From: Ashinkailepas kermadecensis
Taxonomy: Eukaryota; Arthropoda; Thecostraca; Neolepadidae
Direction of reading: 5' to 3'
DNA length: 64,000 bases
Assembly: GCA_034440615.1 (NCBI GenBank)
Contig: JAOTOM010004830.1
Span: 102,501-166,500 of the forward strand
Shown: positions 21,412 to 33,594 of the stretch, piece after piece
How the letters are laid out: each line of letters opens with the position of its first letter
Position numbering within the stretch: the stretch's first letter is position 1
Program-made: the position numbers and the translations under genes
The notes under the pieces: model-generated
Seen by the model: only the letters and a program-made list of their open reading frames with translations
What the model was told of the DNA's origin: nothing
Database searches by the model: none

Positions 21412-24400
21412 GTATGCTGCTGGGATTATGGCTGGATTACTCTTGCTCCCTGACGCCTTGCTTCTTTCGATCCGCTTCTTATAGTCACCTGTGAAGAGGG
21501 ATTCCACCACAGCAAGGTTAAGAGACAAGATCTGGGCATCTTTAGCATGCTCACTGGGTGGGAATTTACACCACAGCACAATTGTGGTGTAACTTTCGTC
21601 CTGTCATTCCCCCAGTTGTCTCATTATTTTTTTTTATAAAAGTGCACTTTGTCTCAACACATGTACCCGTCTTATCAATTTGTCTACCCAGTGATGATTC
21701 ACTAATAAAATACCTGCTGACTATTGAGGAGATGTCCAGATTGTTAGGTAAACCGCTTCCATAAATCGCCTGCAGGCAACTGGCGCACTTTTCATCTCCC
21801 AACATATTAAATATTTATCTTCAAAATAATTTACAGGAACCCATCTTCCCGAAATAGTTCATTGATTATTGTGTGGGCTAACAATAATAATTAGGCATAC
21901 CGATGCATAAAAGCAGGCAAAGCGTAATTTCATACCACACCAAATCAATGTATAAATGAATATACATGATCAATGTTGCGCGATGATCACAAAGTTTGAG
22001 GAGTTATCTCACTCGGAGGTGAGTGGAAGGGGGAGGGGGCGAACCCTCAACCAGACAGGGTTCTTCTCAGCCTCTGCCCATTGGACATTGATGATGACAG
22101 TGCAGCCGGCGTTAATGAAAACCTGAGTGCGTTCAATAGTCGATGCCTCACGAAAGTGAGTTCTGGGATGTTTCGACAGCTCAACTGACAAGGATAACAC
22201 ATGTGTTGTAATTTAAGCTGGCTGCTTCGTTTTGCGACATCAGTGGGGAGGATTATGCACCAATTAAGGGTATTCCAGTAACATTGTCCTGTTTAACTGG
22301 CACGCTATCAAGCAGTACTTGAAATGCCGATTGCAATGATTCTGTAAAATAATTATTCCACTAAGTGCAAGGTAGAGAGAGGTTTGCTGTGGCGTTGCAG
22401 AATGGCTCGTTATTACCTTTTGTTAGGTTCTTCGGTTCCCCTTTTCGTTGAGTCCTTTTGAATGGATCACGTTGTTTTCTTGCATGCACAGTGATTTGTT
22501 CCGCTGGTGAAGAACATGCACTTCCAGTCAGGACTAAATGTTACCCAATGGTACTCGGAAAGGAACTCAGTGATTTATAGTCCTGACCGGAGAGAGGAAA
22601 TGTCGTTCCTCAGAAGCACTTCACCACGCATGGAGAGAATCCATCATTATTTTATGTCCAAATACTCAGGATTGCGGTGATTGCACATTATCGACATGCA
22701 ACTGCAAAACTCTTCTGGTAAAAAATGCGCCCTGACTTGGTGTTTTAACTGCTATTTCAGGATATGTTGCAATGTATCAGATGATTTTATCCCAGGTTTC
22801 AATTACTACCATGAGCATACTTTCAAGCTCTTCATCCTATCCAACGAATTCACTCCCTGAATTGCTTTGCCGCCAGTAATCTCCATCAAACTGACGAACA
22901 GCATAATTATGGCGGGGTAGTCCTCTGCTTTCCTGGAACCCATCTCCTCTCCCGCAGCCCAGAGCCGGGAAGGTTTTGTTAAATAAGCGGTGTCGGTGAA
23001 CCTCACGCAATATTTGCTCGTGCTATTGTGGCATCTGTGGTGTCAGCGAGTCCACGACAAAGTGGCTGTTTTTGTCTTTGAGCTTGCGTAATCTGCGCAG
23101 CTTTTTGCCAGCTTCCATGGTGAAGTAACCGCCTCAGAAGGGACGAAGCGTTTGCATGGAAGTGGGTCGCGTTTTGTGTGAGCACAATGAAGCTGTCTTC
23201 CTGTGGATTCCACGCCAGAAATGGTCGCACGCACAGCACTACGGAACTCATCAACCATCTGCACCTGCTCCTCACCACTAATTAATTCATCAACATTCCG
23301 TGAATCGTTTGTGAATGCTTTCAGCCTGATTCACCCGATGTTGCTTTTATGAACACGACACATATACTTTTGCTTGATGCGGATACAACATTAATTATTT
23401 TGCGCATCTGGCAAGCTCTACCTCCAGTGAAGATGTAACAAAAGTGCATATACACGTTCCTTTCTAAGCATATGCTTTGGTTGGAACCAATAAATATATC
23501 TAAGAGCATTCGATATCGCCATGTTTAAGCAATCCTGGGTGAGGTAACGAAATGACATGGAAAATCCGTTTTTTGGTAAATTATCTGTACAATAATATAT
23601 CATATAAGGAAGATGAATAATATAAATATTCATAGATCTATCCTCTTCATAAAATATTATAATAAAAGTGATCAATTTTGATCGCATGGACGCAAAGTAC
23701 GACTGCGGACAAGGACATCTAATAGCAGAGACGCAAGTGGCGGACACGGGCATCTACCTTTCCAGATACAGTAGATCGGCAGCTCATTGCACCACCCCTC
23801 CCCCTCAAGTAACCCTCGCCTTGGCGGCCGACAAGACCACCTTGGCCGTAGTGTGGTGGAGGGGGGGGGGGGGAATCACGCGCTCCCAACAACCTCGAAA
23901 GCTACCAGCACCATATGGACATCTGCCGGTGCAAAGGACTGACCAAGGCTGGAAGAATGCACGGAAAACGTTAGGCACGGAAGCAATGTTGAAATCAATA
24001 AAGCCCGTCAACGTTGATTAGTTCGATATATACGCGCTAGGACGGCAACGATCGGCAAATATTAGCTTCGTTTTATTTTAACGTTACTTCCGTCATGGGT
24101 TTCTAGATGTATCTCAGTGCCAAATTAAAAGCCATCGGCCATTGAAAGACCGAAGAGGGGGAGGGGTGGGGATGCTAAAGTCACTAACATGGAACAACCT
24201 CGTGAGTTCTCAAGTGGCCTATTGCGATCCCAGATCCCAGTCAGGTGATTCTGTCCACTCTCAGGTCATCTTAGGGAAATTGCACAAATCAATTCCATTG
24301 GTTACTTCTTAAATTGACAACTACATGAATTATCCTCAGTTTATTACCATATGCATGGGCTATGCTTTATGGAGTAATATTTGCGGGTCCCAGCTTGTCA

Positions 24401-25834
24401 GTGTCACATGAGATCTGATCACAGAGAATGGATCATTAGGCGGAATTATAGGATATCTTGTCATATTTTGTGTTAAAAAGCATCTTGAATCTGCCACAGA
24501 ATTGTCACAAACTTACGCATTTGTAGAGGTAGGAACGTCTGACCTGACCTAGGACCAGATCTTAGGAACCAGGGCTACACCCAGGAAGTGGCCTGACATG
24601 ATCTTGGGCTGAACCATTTCAGCAGATGTTCAATCATTGATGACAAAAGTCACCAGGTTTGGGCTCTATTCGCCTGTTCGTTCGATATTTCCCTAAGAAA
24701 ACGTAGGGGCGGTGCTTCTTCCTCCATTCCAGATCCGTCTCCACCATGTGGTTTACTGGCAATTAACAATGTTTTGTCGTGCCATCTAATAGTTCAATGA
24801 TGACCTTCTGAACTGTGAATCATACAAGAAGCTTCTAACTTAAAGACTTTTCACATATTCAGCTGTGCAAGAAGTGAAACGAAGCATTCATATTTACGTT
24901 TTACTACGTATGCTAATGCTACTACCCGAAAGATTAGCAGTGTCATTTCATTGTATACAAGCATTGAGTTACCAGAGATCACCTGCATCAGGGGTATCAC
25001 TTTACATATGCTAAAGGTGGGGAGTGGGGGGGGGGGGTACTGGTACCCTGAATCATTGATCTAGCCCTCCCCCACCCCCACCCCATTATCAGATCGAAGC
25101 TAAACCATTGGGCCTGTGTGCGTGCACGAGATAAAAATGGCTTCCGAGGAAACCTTGGCCAGCAAGAGGGTCGTTTGCCTCCCTAATCAATTTTACAAAG
25201 TGACATCCGTGACCTGCATTGATGTTGTATGTGACTGTGTTCATCGGTGGGCTCTCTGCTTGTTTGAAAATCTTGCTTTATGGCACGCATGTAAACACTG
25301 AGCATCAACTTTTCCCGTAAAAGACGAGCTCCTGATTTCTGGAATACATGTGCAAATAATGAAGTTAAGATATGTCCTGGGTTAAGGATTTCATGCAACT
25401 AGCTGTATTTCTGAACGGACTCAAATATTTCAGTGAGACAGCACAAGGAAGCTAATGAAACTGAACAATCCAACACAGATACGATAGCAGTTTTTGCTTG
25501 TCTATGCTAAACTAATAATCTTAAATTTTCTTTTTTCGCTGGTTTCTTGCTAAGCTTTGGGTTTGAAACAGCTGAAGCCCAACATTGTGTACTGAAGCGT
25601 TTTGTAAGTAAGATGATTTTCCCTGCATGGTATGTCACAATGGGATTATAATGTACCATATGTGGTATATGGTATACCTCACAATTGTTGCCTGAAAAGT
25701 TTCCAAAGTACTCGAAAGTCATATTTCAACTTAAATTATATATGGGTTACCTCGCGTGCATGAGAGCCTGACCTGCACATCAGCTGTGCATGTGATACAT
25801 AGCGCAAACACTTATGCTTTTTCGTGCATTTCAG
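21412..25834. other. Cadherin intron 2, no gene seen
   Basis: Apart from an 11-G run (about 23863) and similar G/C runs near 25029, it holds no array, recognisable element or exon. GGTGGAGGGGG/CCCCTCCCCC stretches at 23793-23875 form a weak inverted repeat. Confidence 0.5.
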
Positions 25835-25990
25835 GACGAAGATTTCACGGAGTTCTTCGAGCCTGTACTTCTCAGCAACGACACTGGTGGTGTGCTGGTG
25901 TCCCAGCCTCTGACGTCACTGATGCAGCGCGCGCAGCCCGTGTCCGTCGTCAAATTTCGCGTCAGCTGCGACAGTTCGACTCCGTTTACG
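25835..25990 (+). CDS. Cadherin exon 3: EC1 middle
   Basis: 52 codons between TTTCAG and GTGAGC, phase 0 at both ends. It encodes DEDFTEFFEPVLLSNDTGGV and ends VKFRVSCDSSTPFT, the penultimate strand of EC1, which joins naturally to exon 4 ([17 protein letters not shown]). Confidence 0.88.
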
Positions 25991-26156
25991 GTGAGCAGGC
26001 GTGGTGACGCCGGAGTAGGCGTGGTGACCCCGAAGTAGGCGTGGTGACGCCGAAGTAGGCGTGGTGACGCCGAAGTAGGCGTGGTGACGCCGGAGTAGGC
26101 GTGGTGACGCCGGAGTAGGCGTGGTGACGCCGGAGTAGGCGTGGTGACGCCGAAAC
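25991..26156. repeat. 20-bp minisatellite starting at the exon 3 donor
   Basis: About eight units of GTGACGCCGAAGTAGGCGTG begin at the very first intron base; the donor GTGAGCAGGCGTG is a shortened version of the unit. The later copies read GTGACG and are weaker donors. Confidence 0.9.
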
Positions 26157-26220
26157 CACAGCCACGCATTGAAATTCGGTGAGAGCCGGCTTCGGTTCGC
26201 CCCGCCATTGTCACCTTAAT

Positions 26221-26270
26221 GGCTACTGGCTACACAGGCTACTGGCTACACAGGCTACTGGCTACACAAG
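26221..26270. repeat. 15-bp tandem repeat
   Basis: Three copies of CTACTGGCTACACAG, slightly degenerate at the ends. Confidence 0.85.
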
Positions 26271-26279
26271 CTACTGGTT

Positions 26280-27339
26280 ATATAGTATATTTGCTACACG
26301 GCACATCAGGAGGCAGGGAGTCGGGGTGGGGGGATGAGCCAGATGAGCCTTCAGTATGATGAGGGCTCAGAACTATCTTTTGAGCCCGCATCTCGGACGA
26401 TCATAAGTGGTTATGATACACAAGAGGTGAGTCAATCTAAGCTTTCCATATTTAAGCCACTACATTAGCTACAGTATTTCCTAGATGTGATGCCCGAAAT
26501 GGTCACTAAAATGTTGATTGGATGCCTAATATTTCCATGCTTTAGAGAATTACCGGAAATTTTATATTTCCTGAACAACAACCACAAAAGCTTCCTCAAA
26601 TCCGGCAAACGGTCAACAAATATCACTAGAAGAACAATCTCAAACATCGTGTATCAAACATCGAAGTAAGTGAGATCTGAGCCGCCGCTATCTGCACTAG
26701 CCGATCTCTGCAGCATTTCGATCAGGCCGCGGATCCACTTTGCTCTCATTCAACGACGCCTTCAGATTTGAGCGCGTTTCGAGCACCCCTCGACGAATGA
26801 GCGGCAGAGCCAACGAGGCGCCAGGTCTGAAGACTGCTCCCGACGCCGGTGGCTGTTGATGCCTCGAGACACAGCGCAGCGCGGTCTTCAGCTAGAAGTG
26901 GCCTGCCAGGCTATGCTCGTCTCCAGGGTACAGTGTGTCAGTGGCAGGGGTAATTGTGTAAAACGACTGTGTTACGAGTCCCTGGAAAATGTATAATGTT
27001 AAAGGCCAGGAATATCAGGTTCACGGCAAATAGGACCTCTGCCTCTCCCTGTCCCCTCAAGTAGACCTTGCAGTGTGGTGTATGTCTGAACCAAGGACTG
27101 AAAAGAGACATTGTTAACGTTTGCATTCCAATCCTTGACCAAAAAAGGCAGGTTGCTATTGTTAACATTGGATCCTATGTCAGAACTAGCCACAAAAAGA
27201 TTTTTTAACATTCGGGCCCCTGCCCAAAAGTAAATAACCTTCGCCTGCGGTAGTGTAGATTCTGTCGCCTTAGGCTTTTGCGTGGCTGTTTGAAGGCCGA
27301 AGACAATGACGTTGTCTGAGTAGCCTGACACGCTACACA
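26280..27339. other. Cadherin intron 3, first unique part
   Basis: No gene or element recognised. Confidence 0.4.
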
Positions 27340-27483
27340 TAAACAGACGGCAAGCGCGTGATTCACACCTCGTCACCATGACAACACACAACGGCAGGCG
27401 CGTGACTCACACCTCGTCACCATCGCAACACACAACGGCATGCGCGTGGCTCACACCTCGTCACCATGGCGACACACAACGGC
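27340..27483. repeat. About 48-bp tandem repeat, three copies
   Basis: Units contain GCGTGACTCACACCTCGTCA and CACACAACGGCA. Confidence 0.88.
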
Positions 27484-28181
27484 AGACGCTGCGCCGGCTC
27501 GACTCCGCCGTTGCCGGGCCGCCCGATGAGTGTCCTGAGACAGAGCCGCCGGCTGCCGCACCTTCAGACGCCGAGGTCGGCCTCTCCGAGCCTCTCCGAG
27601 CCGACACGAGCCGTGACGTGCCGTGACGTGCCGTGACGCCGAGACAGATAGGTGACGACACCGTGCCGCGACGGGACAATGCGCGGACCCGCAGTGACAC
27701 TTATCTGCAGGCGATCGCAGCCTTCGGCGCTGCCGCCGCCAGCGAAGCCGCGAAGGCCGCAGGCGACCTCTTTAATGGTCGCGTGGCGTGCTCGCTGTCG
27801 CTTGATCACCGGTGCTCGGTGTCGCTCGTGATGCTGGAGCGGTTGCCGCTTTTGCTGCGCCGATAGCAATATTTGGAGTTGGTCGGACAGGCGACGTCTA
27901 TAGCACATGCACAAATGCCACACACACACTGTGGCTTTTCATGCTACAGCGTAGATGCTACGGCGTAACTCCGTAGCATCTCATGCTGAAACCTGGCAAT
28001 ATGCGGACATGAGAACAGCTTCTGTCGATCACAGCGTCTCCAAAAGACAACATGCTGATTATCCTGGCTCGTTCAACTGATGCTATCCCTTGCGTTTCTT
28101 TTTCCTCTGTCTTGCTCCTTGATTTATTCTTCATGCGGTGGTATCTAGAGAGTTGCTGCCGGGCCGGCTCCCCGCCAGCCA

Positions 28182-28205
28182 TTCGCGCCAAACACTTGGC
28201 GCGAA
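28182..28205. promoter_or_regulatory. Perfect inverted repeat of E2F-like sites
   Basis: TTCGCGCC and GGCGCGAA, separated by eight bases, in a GC-rich patch of intron 3. Each arm matches the core of the E2F/DP binding consensus. No exon is seen beside it; function is speculative. Confidence 0.3.
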
Positions 28206-28779
28206 AACGCCGGCGGCGGTCACGCTGTGCGCAGAAGTATTCTCAAGGCGGAGAGACTCCACACAACGCCCCGAGGAGAAAGTGGCCTTGATTTGGTGGC
28301 CTGCCGTGTTGCGCGTTACCGGACACTGATTGGCTACTGAGATCACGTGACGGTGAGGTGATAAGTTGGTGAGGTCACATGACATGAAGGGACTAAGTTT
28401 TTGATCGTGTCAACAAGCAGATTGACAATGCTGGCGGGGTTACACGGACTATATGATGTTCGTGAATGTGAACACTGTTGTCGGGATGTGACTAATTGTA
28501 TTCGATTTGCATTCCATGCAATACCCGTTCTGTCTAGATGGGGGATAGGAGGGGGATGCCTCTCTGACGTGGAAATCAACTACGACATGCTCCAAAAAGC
28601 CGCCGATGTTACGGCATCACAAAGAGTACGTATCTGCATAATTTACATACTTTGAATAAACGGAGGGTTCTTCATCAGGTGTTAATATAGTGTAGTGATG
28701 CAGATGCGTTGATGCATTGACACTTGCGCGGCATTGGTTACGTATATGGTCCTTAACTGACCCTCCGATGAGCTCTCTC

Positions 28780-28863
28780 TCTCCTCCTATCTCCCCCCCC
28801 CCCCCTCCTCTCTCTCTCTCTCCCTCTCTTTCTGTATGTTCGTACCTATATAGCCGTATATAT

Positions 28864-28902
<39 letters not shown>

Positions 28903-28905
28903 TAC
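28780..28905. repeat. CT-rich and TA microsatellites
   Basis: C and CT runs, then a TA tract of about 25 units interrupted once. Confidence 0.95.
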
Positions 28906-28919
28906 ATCTATGAGACAGG

Positions 28920-30520
28920 ACCTACGTCCATCGGCCACCGACGTCACCAGCCATGCGTGGTGACGTCAGGGGGTCGTGACCCGGCCGTCGGTGGAGCGCG
29001 TCGTTGCGGAGCCGAGCTCATCTGCGGAGCGTTGACTTCTCTGCCGGCGGCGCAGGTTCCGCAGGTCCCGCAGGTTCCGCTCGCTGGCGAATCACTCCGC
29101 CTTCTTGGACGACGGCGTCAGCCGACCTTAACTGAGCCCGCGCGTCGACCGGTGGGGCGAGCCGACTGTCCTCCCCCCCGCTCCCTAGCCACGTGTTGAT
29201 CTGGACAGAGCCTTCCTATGTGACCTATGCAGTCGATGCGCCCCTAAACTACAATGGACAGAGCCTTCGACGACGGTGTCAGTCAACCTTAACTGAGCTC
29301 GAGCGTCGACTGGTGGGGCGAGGCGACTGCTCCCCCCCCAGCCAGTTGTTCTGGACAGAACATTCGACGTGAGCAGTGACAATCAGTTTATTTTGAAGAG
29401 TGCAGAATAACGTCGGTCGCTCTTTTACGACTGGCGTTGTAGTCTGCGCGTTACATAGCGTCACCACCGGTGCCCCGACCAACCGAGGGTAAGCCGATAT
29501 TCACACAGCTAGTCCAGTGTTTGATCGGTTTGGGCAGAACCTTGGACGTGGGTACTCAGTATCGGCTGCACACCACCAGTGTGCTTTGGCCTGTGATTTG
29601 GAAGTAATCAATAGTAACCTGTTTAACTTCGTCGGAAACTTGAATGTCAGCAATAGTAGTTTGTCTACGTCTTCACAGAGTTTAGGATGTTAAACTTTTG
29701 GGCAGGTGCACAAATGTAAAATACAAATATTGTAGCTAGTTCTGACATATAATCCGATGTTAACAATAGCAACCTGTCTCTTTTAATCAAGAATTGACAT
29801 GCGAATGTTCGCAATGTTCCTTTTCAGCCAATGGTTCCGACAGACACAGCATTGCAATATCTAGCTTTGTCAAGCGCTTGGATGTCACAGGTGGTAACTT
29901 GCTTAGTTTTAGGCAGAGCCCGGATGTAAGCTACGAACGACACGGCCGTACCAGATTATCGTCCTCCCACTCATCCCTTCCTTCATTCCTACTCCCCAAG
30001 TCTGTATGCTGGTGACTTTACGCTATACTGGAGTTTATGATCATAGGAAAACGAACGTCATCAGGTGGCGAAATTTAGCGAACTGTTCAGGCTTCAAGAA
30101 AACCTACCAGGCCACCATGCATAAAACAGCTGCAGGTATGTGCAGGCCATGGACCCATGGATGGACGGCCCTCCTCTCCCATAAGCTTATCACTCATCTC
30201 GTGTATTCCGACCGTGCATAATTGCAAGTGGAGATATCTGAAGAGGGTGGGAAAGGAAAGCCCCAACATGAACCAAGGCTTTGTGTTCTTATATCGAATC
30301 TAACGACGGCGTCCAAGCAAATCCCTCTCCTGGTTGTTTTGATGGAGCGTTCTCCCGAATTGTCGGGTCGCCCGAGTTGTCGGGACTGCTTGGCATCTAC
30401 TTGCTTGGGCTTAGATCCGTGTAAAAACGTTGGGGATAAAAAAACAGCATAACTAGCGTGGGTCGTTTATGCCGTATGAACCGACCATGTATGTGCTCAC
30501 TGCGCTGTAAATTCGGAGGA
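28920..30520. other. Cadherin intron 3, no gene seen
   Basis: GC-rich patches at 28930-29200 and 29260-29350 share the phrases AACTGAGC, GCGTCGAC and TGGTGGGGCGAG, so one seems a diverged duplicate of the other. Nothing codes convincingly. Confidence 0.4.
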
Positions 30521-30526
30521 AATTGT

Positions 30527-30803
30527 GCTGAACACTATCGACAAGGACGTGGACGACGACAAGGACTGGGGAACACTAGGACTAGGAACACTGAACACTA
30601 TCGACAAGGACGTGGACGACGACAAGGACTAGGGAACACTAGGACTAGGAACACTGAACACTATCGACAAAGACTTGGACGACGACAAGGACTAGGGAAC
30701 ACTAGGACTAGGAACACTGAACACTATCGACAAGGACGTGGACGACGACAAGGACTAGGGAACACTAGGACTAGGAACACTGAACACTATCGACAAGGAC
30801 ATG
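30527..30803. repeat. 63-bp tandem repeat, open in frame
   Basis: Just over four units (ACTATCGACAAGGACGTGGA, CGACGACAAGGACTAGGGAA and a further 23 bases). 63 is divisible by three, and the plus frame 30458-30808 stays open across all units, giving an Arg/Gly-rich 21-residue repeat (HYRQGRGRRQGLGNTRTRNTE without its final residue is within each unit). No splice sites or flanking coding sequence support translation. Confidence 0.85.
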
Positions 30804-31522
30804 GTTAGGGAGAGGGAGGCTTGCCTCCCACCTACTTTTCGGCGGAACTCTGTTGACTGAAGAAAGAGACTCCTCTGACTGAAAAGGCGCACATTCAGGA
30901 TGTGTGGGTGCACTCCTCGGAAATTTTTGCCGCAGGCGCCCCTCTAATACGCTCAGTGCATTTCCACCCTCTCTACCCTGGAATGTTCAGCCAAGGCACC
31001 CAGGGACACTCGAGTGCGCTCCCACTCTTGAAATCTGAACTGTCAGAGGCACTCCTCCGAAGCAAAGGCGCCCCTGAAAATGGCCTCTCCCCACACATTT
31101 CTGTCAGGCCCACATCACTGACTGTCGATAGTGGGCAACAGCATCACCGTACGAAAGCGTGGCCATCCTAGCACTTGGTGGATAACCACCCGACGCCGGG
31201 AGACCGCAACTGAATCGCCAAGGTTATCTTGGCTATTCTCCTACCATAGGCAAAACATTGCAATTATATTCCGTTGCGCCGGAGATGGCAGTAACGGTGT
31301 CTTCAGGCTGCATACGATGGTATTTGCTGGACGGCTATATTAGGTGATAATTGCGTTTCCTGGAGGATTTCTGTAGGAGCAAGGGGATGGATTTCTGCCT
31401 TTTCTTTTTATGCATTAGCTTGTTCTACCCCTTGGCATTGAAGCTCCAGTATCTTGCTTCGTTCACCAAACTTCCGTGGAACAATTGTGTTCGTTCCGTC
31501 AAAATTCCCGAGCGCATCATAC

Positions 31523-31612
31523 ACAGATATATCATACACTAATACATCATGCACTGATACATCATACACTGATACATCATACACTGATACATCATACACT
31601 GATACATCAGGC
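31523..31612. repeat. 15-bp tandem repeat
   Basis: Five to six copies of TACATCATACACTGA with minor changes at the first copies. Confidence 0.92.
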
Positions 31613-31864
31613 AGAACGGCATACTGACAGTGCACTTACAGCCCAAAATTCAGCTAACAATTCGTTCACCAGTGATTTTCATCTCATTGGAAGCGTGGGC
31701 GAAGGAGACCGCAAATGGAGTTGGATTGGCGTCCAACTGTCCAGAGCCCTACGCACATTGTAATCACCACAGACCCGCGGCTCCGTTTACGCGGGGCCAA
31801 TCGCCGTCGATTGAGCTACGCCGCAGCAACAGCCCAGCCTGCAGCTCACACCACCGTCGCTAGC

Positions 31865-32490
31865 CGCCCTACTACCACCACCCTACTGCCACTGGCCTAC
31901 CTCCACCTCCCTATTGCCACCGCCCTACTGCCATCACCCTACCGCCACTGACCCTCTGCCACTGCCCTACTGCCACTGCTCTACTGCCACTGCCCTACTG
32001 CCACTGACCCTCTGCCACTGGCCTTCTGCCAATGCCCTACTGCCACCATCATACTGTCACTGCCCTACTACCACCGTCCTACTGCCACCGCCCTACTGCC
32101 ACCGTCCTACTGCCACCGTCCTACTAGCACCGTCCTATTACCACCGTCCTACTACCACCGTCCTACTACCACCGCCCTACTGGCACCGTCCTACTACCAC
32201 CGTCCTACTGCCACCGTCCTACTGCCACCGCCCTACTGCCACCGTCCTACTGCCACCGTCCTACTGGCACCGTCCTACTACCACCGTCCTACTACCACCG
32301 TCCTACTACCACCACCCTACTGCCACCACCCTACTGCCACTGGCCTACCGCCACCTCCCTATTGCCACCGCCCTACTGCCACCGTCCTACTGCCACCGTC
32401 CTACTGCCACCGTCCTACTGGCACCGTCCTACTACCACCGTCCTACTGCCACCGCCCTACTGCCACCGCCCTACTGCCACCGCCCGACCC
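31865..32490. repeat. 15-bp CCTACTGCCACCGTC repeat, about 40 copies
   Basis: Units vary between CTGCCACCG, CTACCACCG and CTGGCACCG. The plus frame is open over 237 codons because the unit length is a multiple of three and lacks stops. Confidence 0.94.
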
Positions 32491-32639
32491 CAGTTACGGC
32501 GGCCATGGCACTGACAGGTGGCGAGCCGGCCTCTCCCCCACCGGTGGAGGTGCCGTGTAATTATCACGTAGCACCGGATGGTGGTGCCAGTGTGCCCCTC
32601 ACCTTCCCGGCCGTTCCATGGGTTTGAACACCCGGAGAA

Positions 32640-33110
32640 GGACGTAGGTAGGAATGATTATCGAGCGAATAAGAATGCCGTTGTCGCGAAAATGAATTTA
32701 TTTGTCCACAATGCTCTTTGTGCTTCATGTTTATATTGAGGACAATTACATAAACAACATGATATTTATTCTCATGATTATTCCTCCAAACTCGAAATAT
32801 AGACATGGTTATTTGGGAGATAGCTGATCAAATTTTTAACATCCAGTAGCAAACATTCGTTTTGTAGAGCATTCCATTTGCTCTCATCCCCTGCTTCTTA
32901 TGCAACATGTGGCAAATTAGTTACCATTGCGTGTAAAGAAAGCATCCAAATAAATTCATTTTCGCGACAACGGCTTTCTTATTCACTCCTGACGATGGCC
33001 CCTGGCCGAAACGTTGAGTAATAAAGTATAATCCTTAACGTTACTTTTGATGTCAACTCAGCACCTCCTGGTATATTGAAGGTCGTATGCTTTCTTTACA
33101 CGCAATGTCT
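32640..33110. mobile_element. Terminal region of a possible Penelope-like element
   Basis: Two overlapping inverted-repeat pairs are present. One is a 38-bp arm at 32668-32705 (AATGCCGTTGTCGCGAAAAT core), returning reversed at 32947-32984 with one mismatch. The other is a perfect 21-bp arm at 32926-32946 and 33088-33108 (ATTGCGTGTAAAGAAAGCAT core). Between them 32989-33042 reads CTGACGA, a GGCC/GGCC hairpin, GAAAC, and a 5-bp ACGTT/AACGT helix. That is the order of a hammerhead ribozyme core, although stem I does not pair. Inverted and direct terminal copies with hammerheads are known for Penelope-like retroelements; the assignment is inference. Confidence 0.4.
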
Positions 33111-33594
33111 AAAACCCAGGAGCATCTAAGAGCCATTCTTCGTTGTATTAAACAAATTAGTTACCCTTCAGAATTACAAATTAGAGCATCACAAGACATA
33201 ATTTCATGTTCTCCAGAGTAAATATACAACTTCCCGATCCACTTTTGGTACTTGTTATGTATCTGCCGGCTCTGCTGGCTCGGTCGGTCATAGCCTCGGG
33301 GCATGTGCGCGGTAGTGCCGGCTCGGCCGGGGTCGGCCAAGGTCAGACATTGTGCGGCGCCAGCGGGCGGCGGATGGCGGTCCTGTGTGTGCGACAAATA
33401 CAGCGAGTGCTGACCGGATCATCATGAGACACAACAGTACTCACCTACCACCTGGAGCGTTATCACCTTCAGTTTCCAGATGTGGTCCAACCCCTGGATG
33501 CAGAAGCGAATCAAGCTGGACGGTGACCATCTGCCTGAGACGTGCGTTTTTTAATCACTGGCAAATGGTAAACCACTGGCAAATGGTAAATCAC

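Noticed and set aside
21193..21453. Reading exon 2 as an independent ORF starting at 21193
   Set aside because: The start would be GTG, and the open frame continues upstream to a splice acceptor; it is an internal exon.
31914..32627. 237-codon plus frame over the CCTACTGCCACCGTC repeat
   Set aside because: Repeat unit of 15 bases without stops; no exon borders or non-repetitive coding part.
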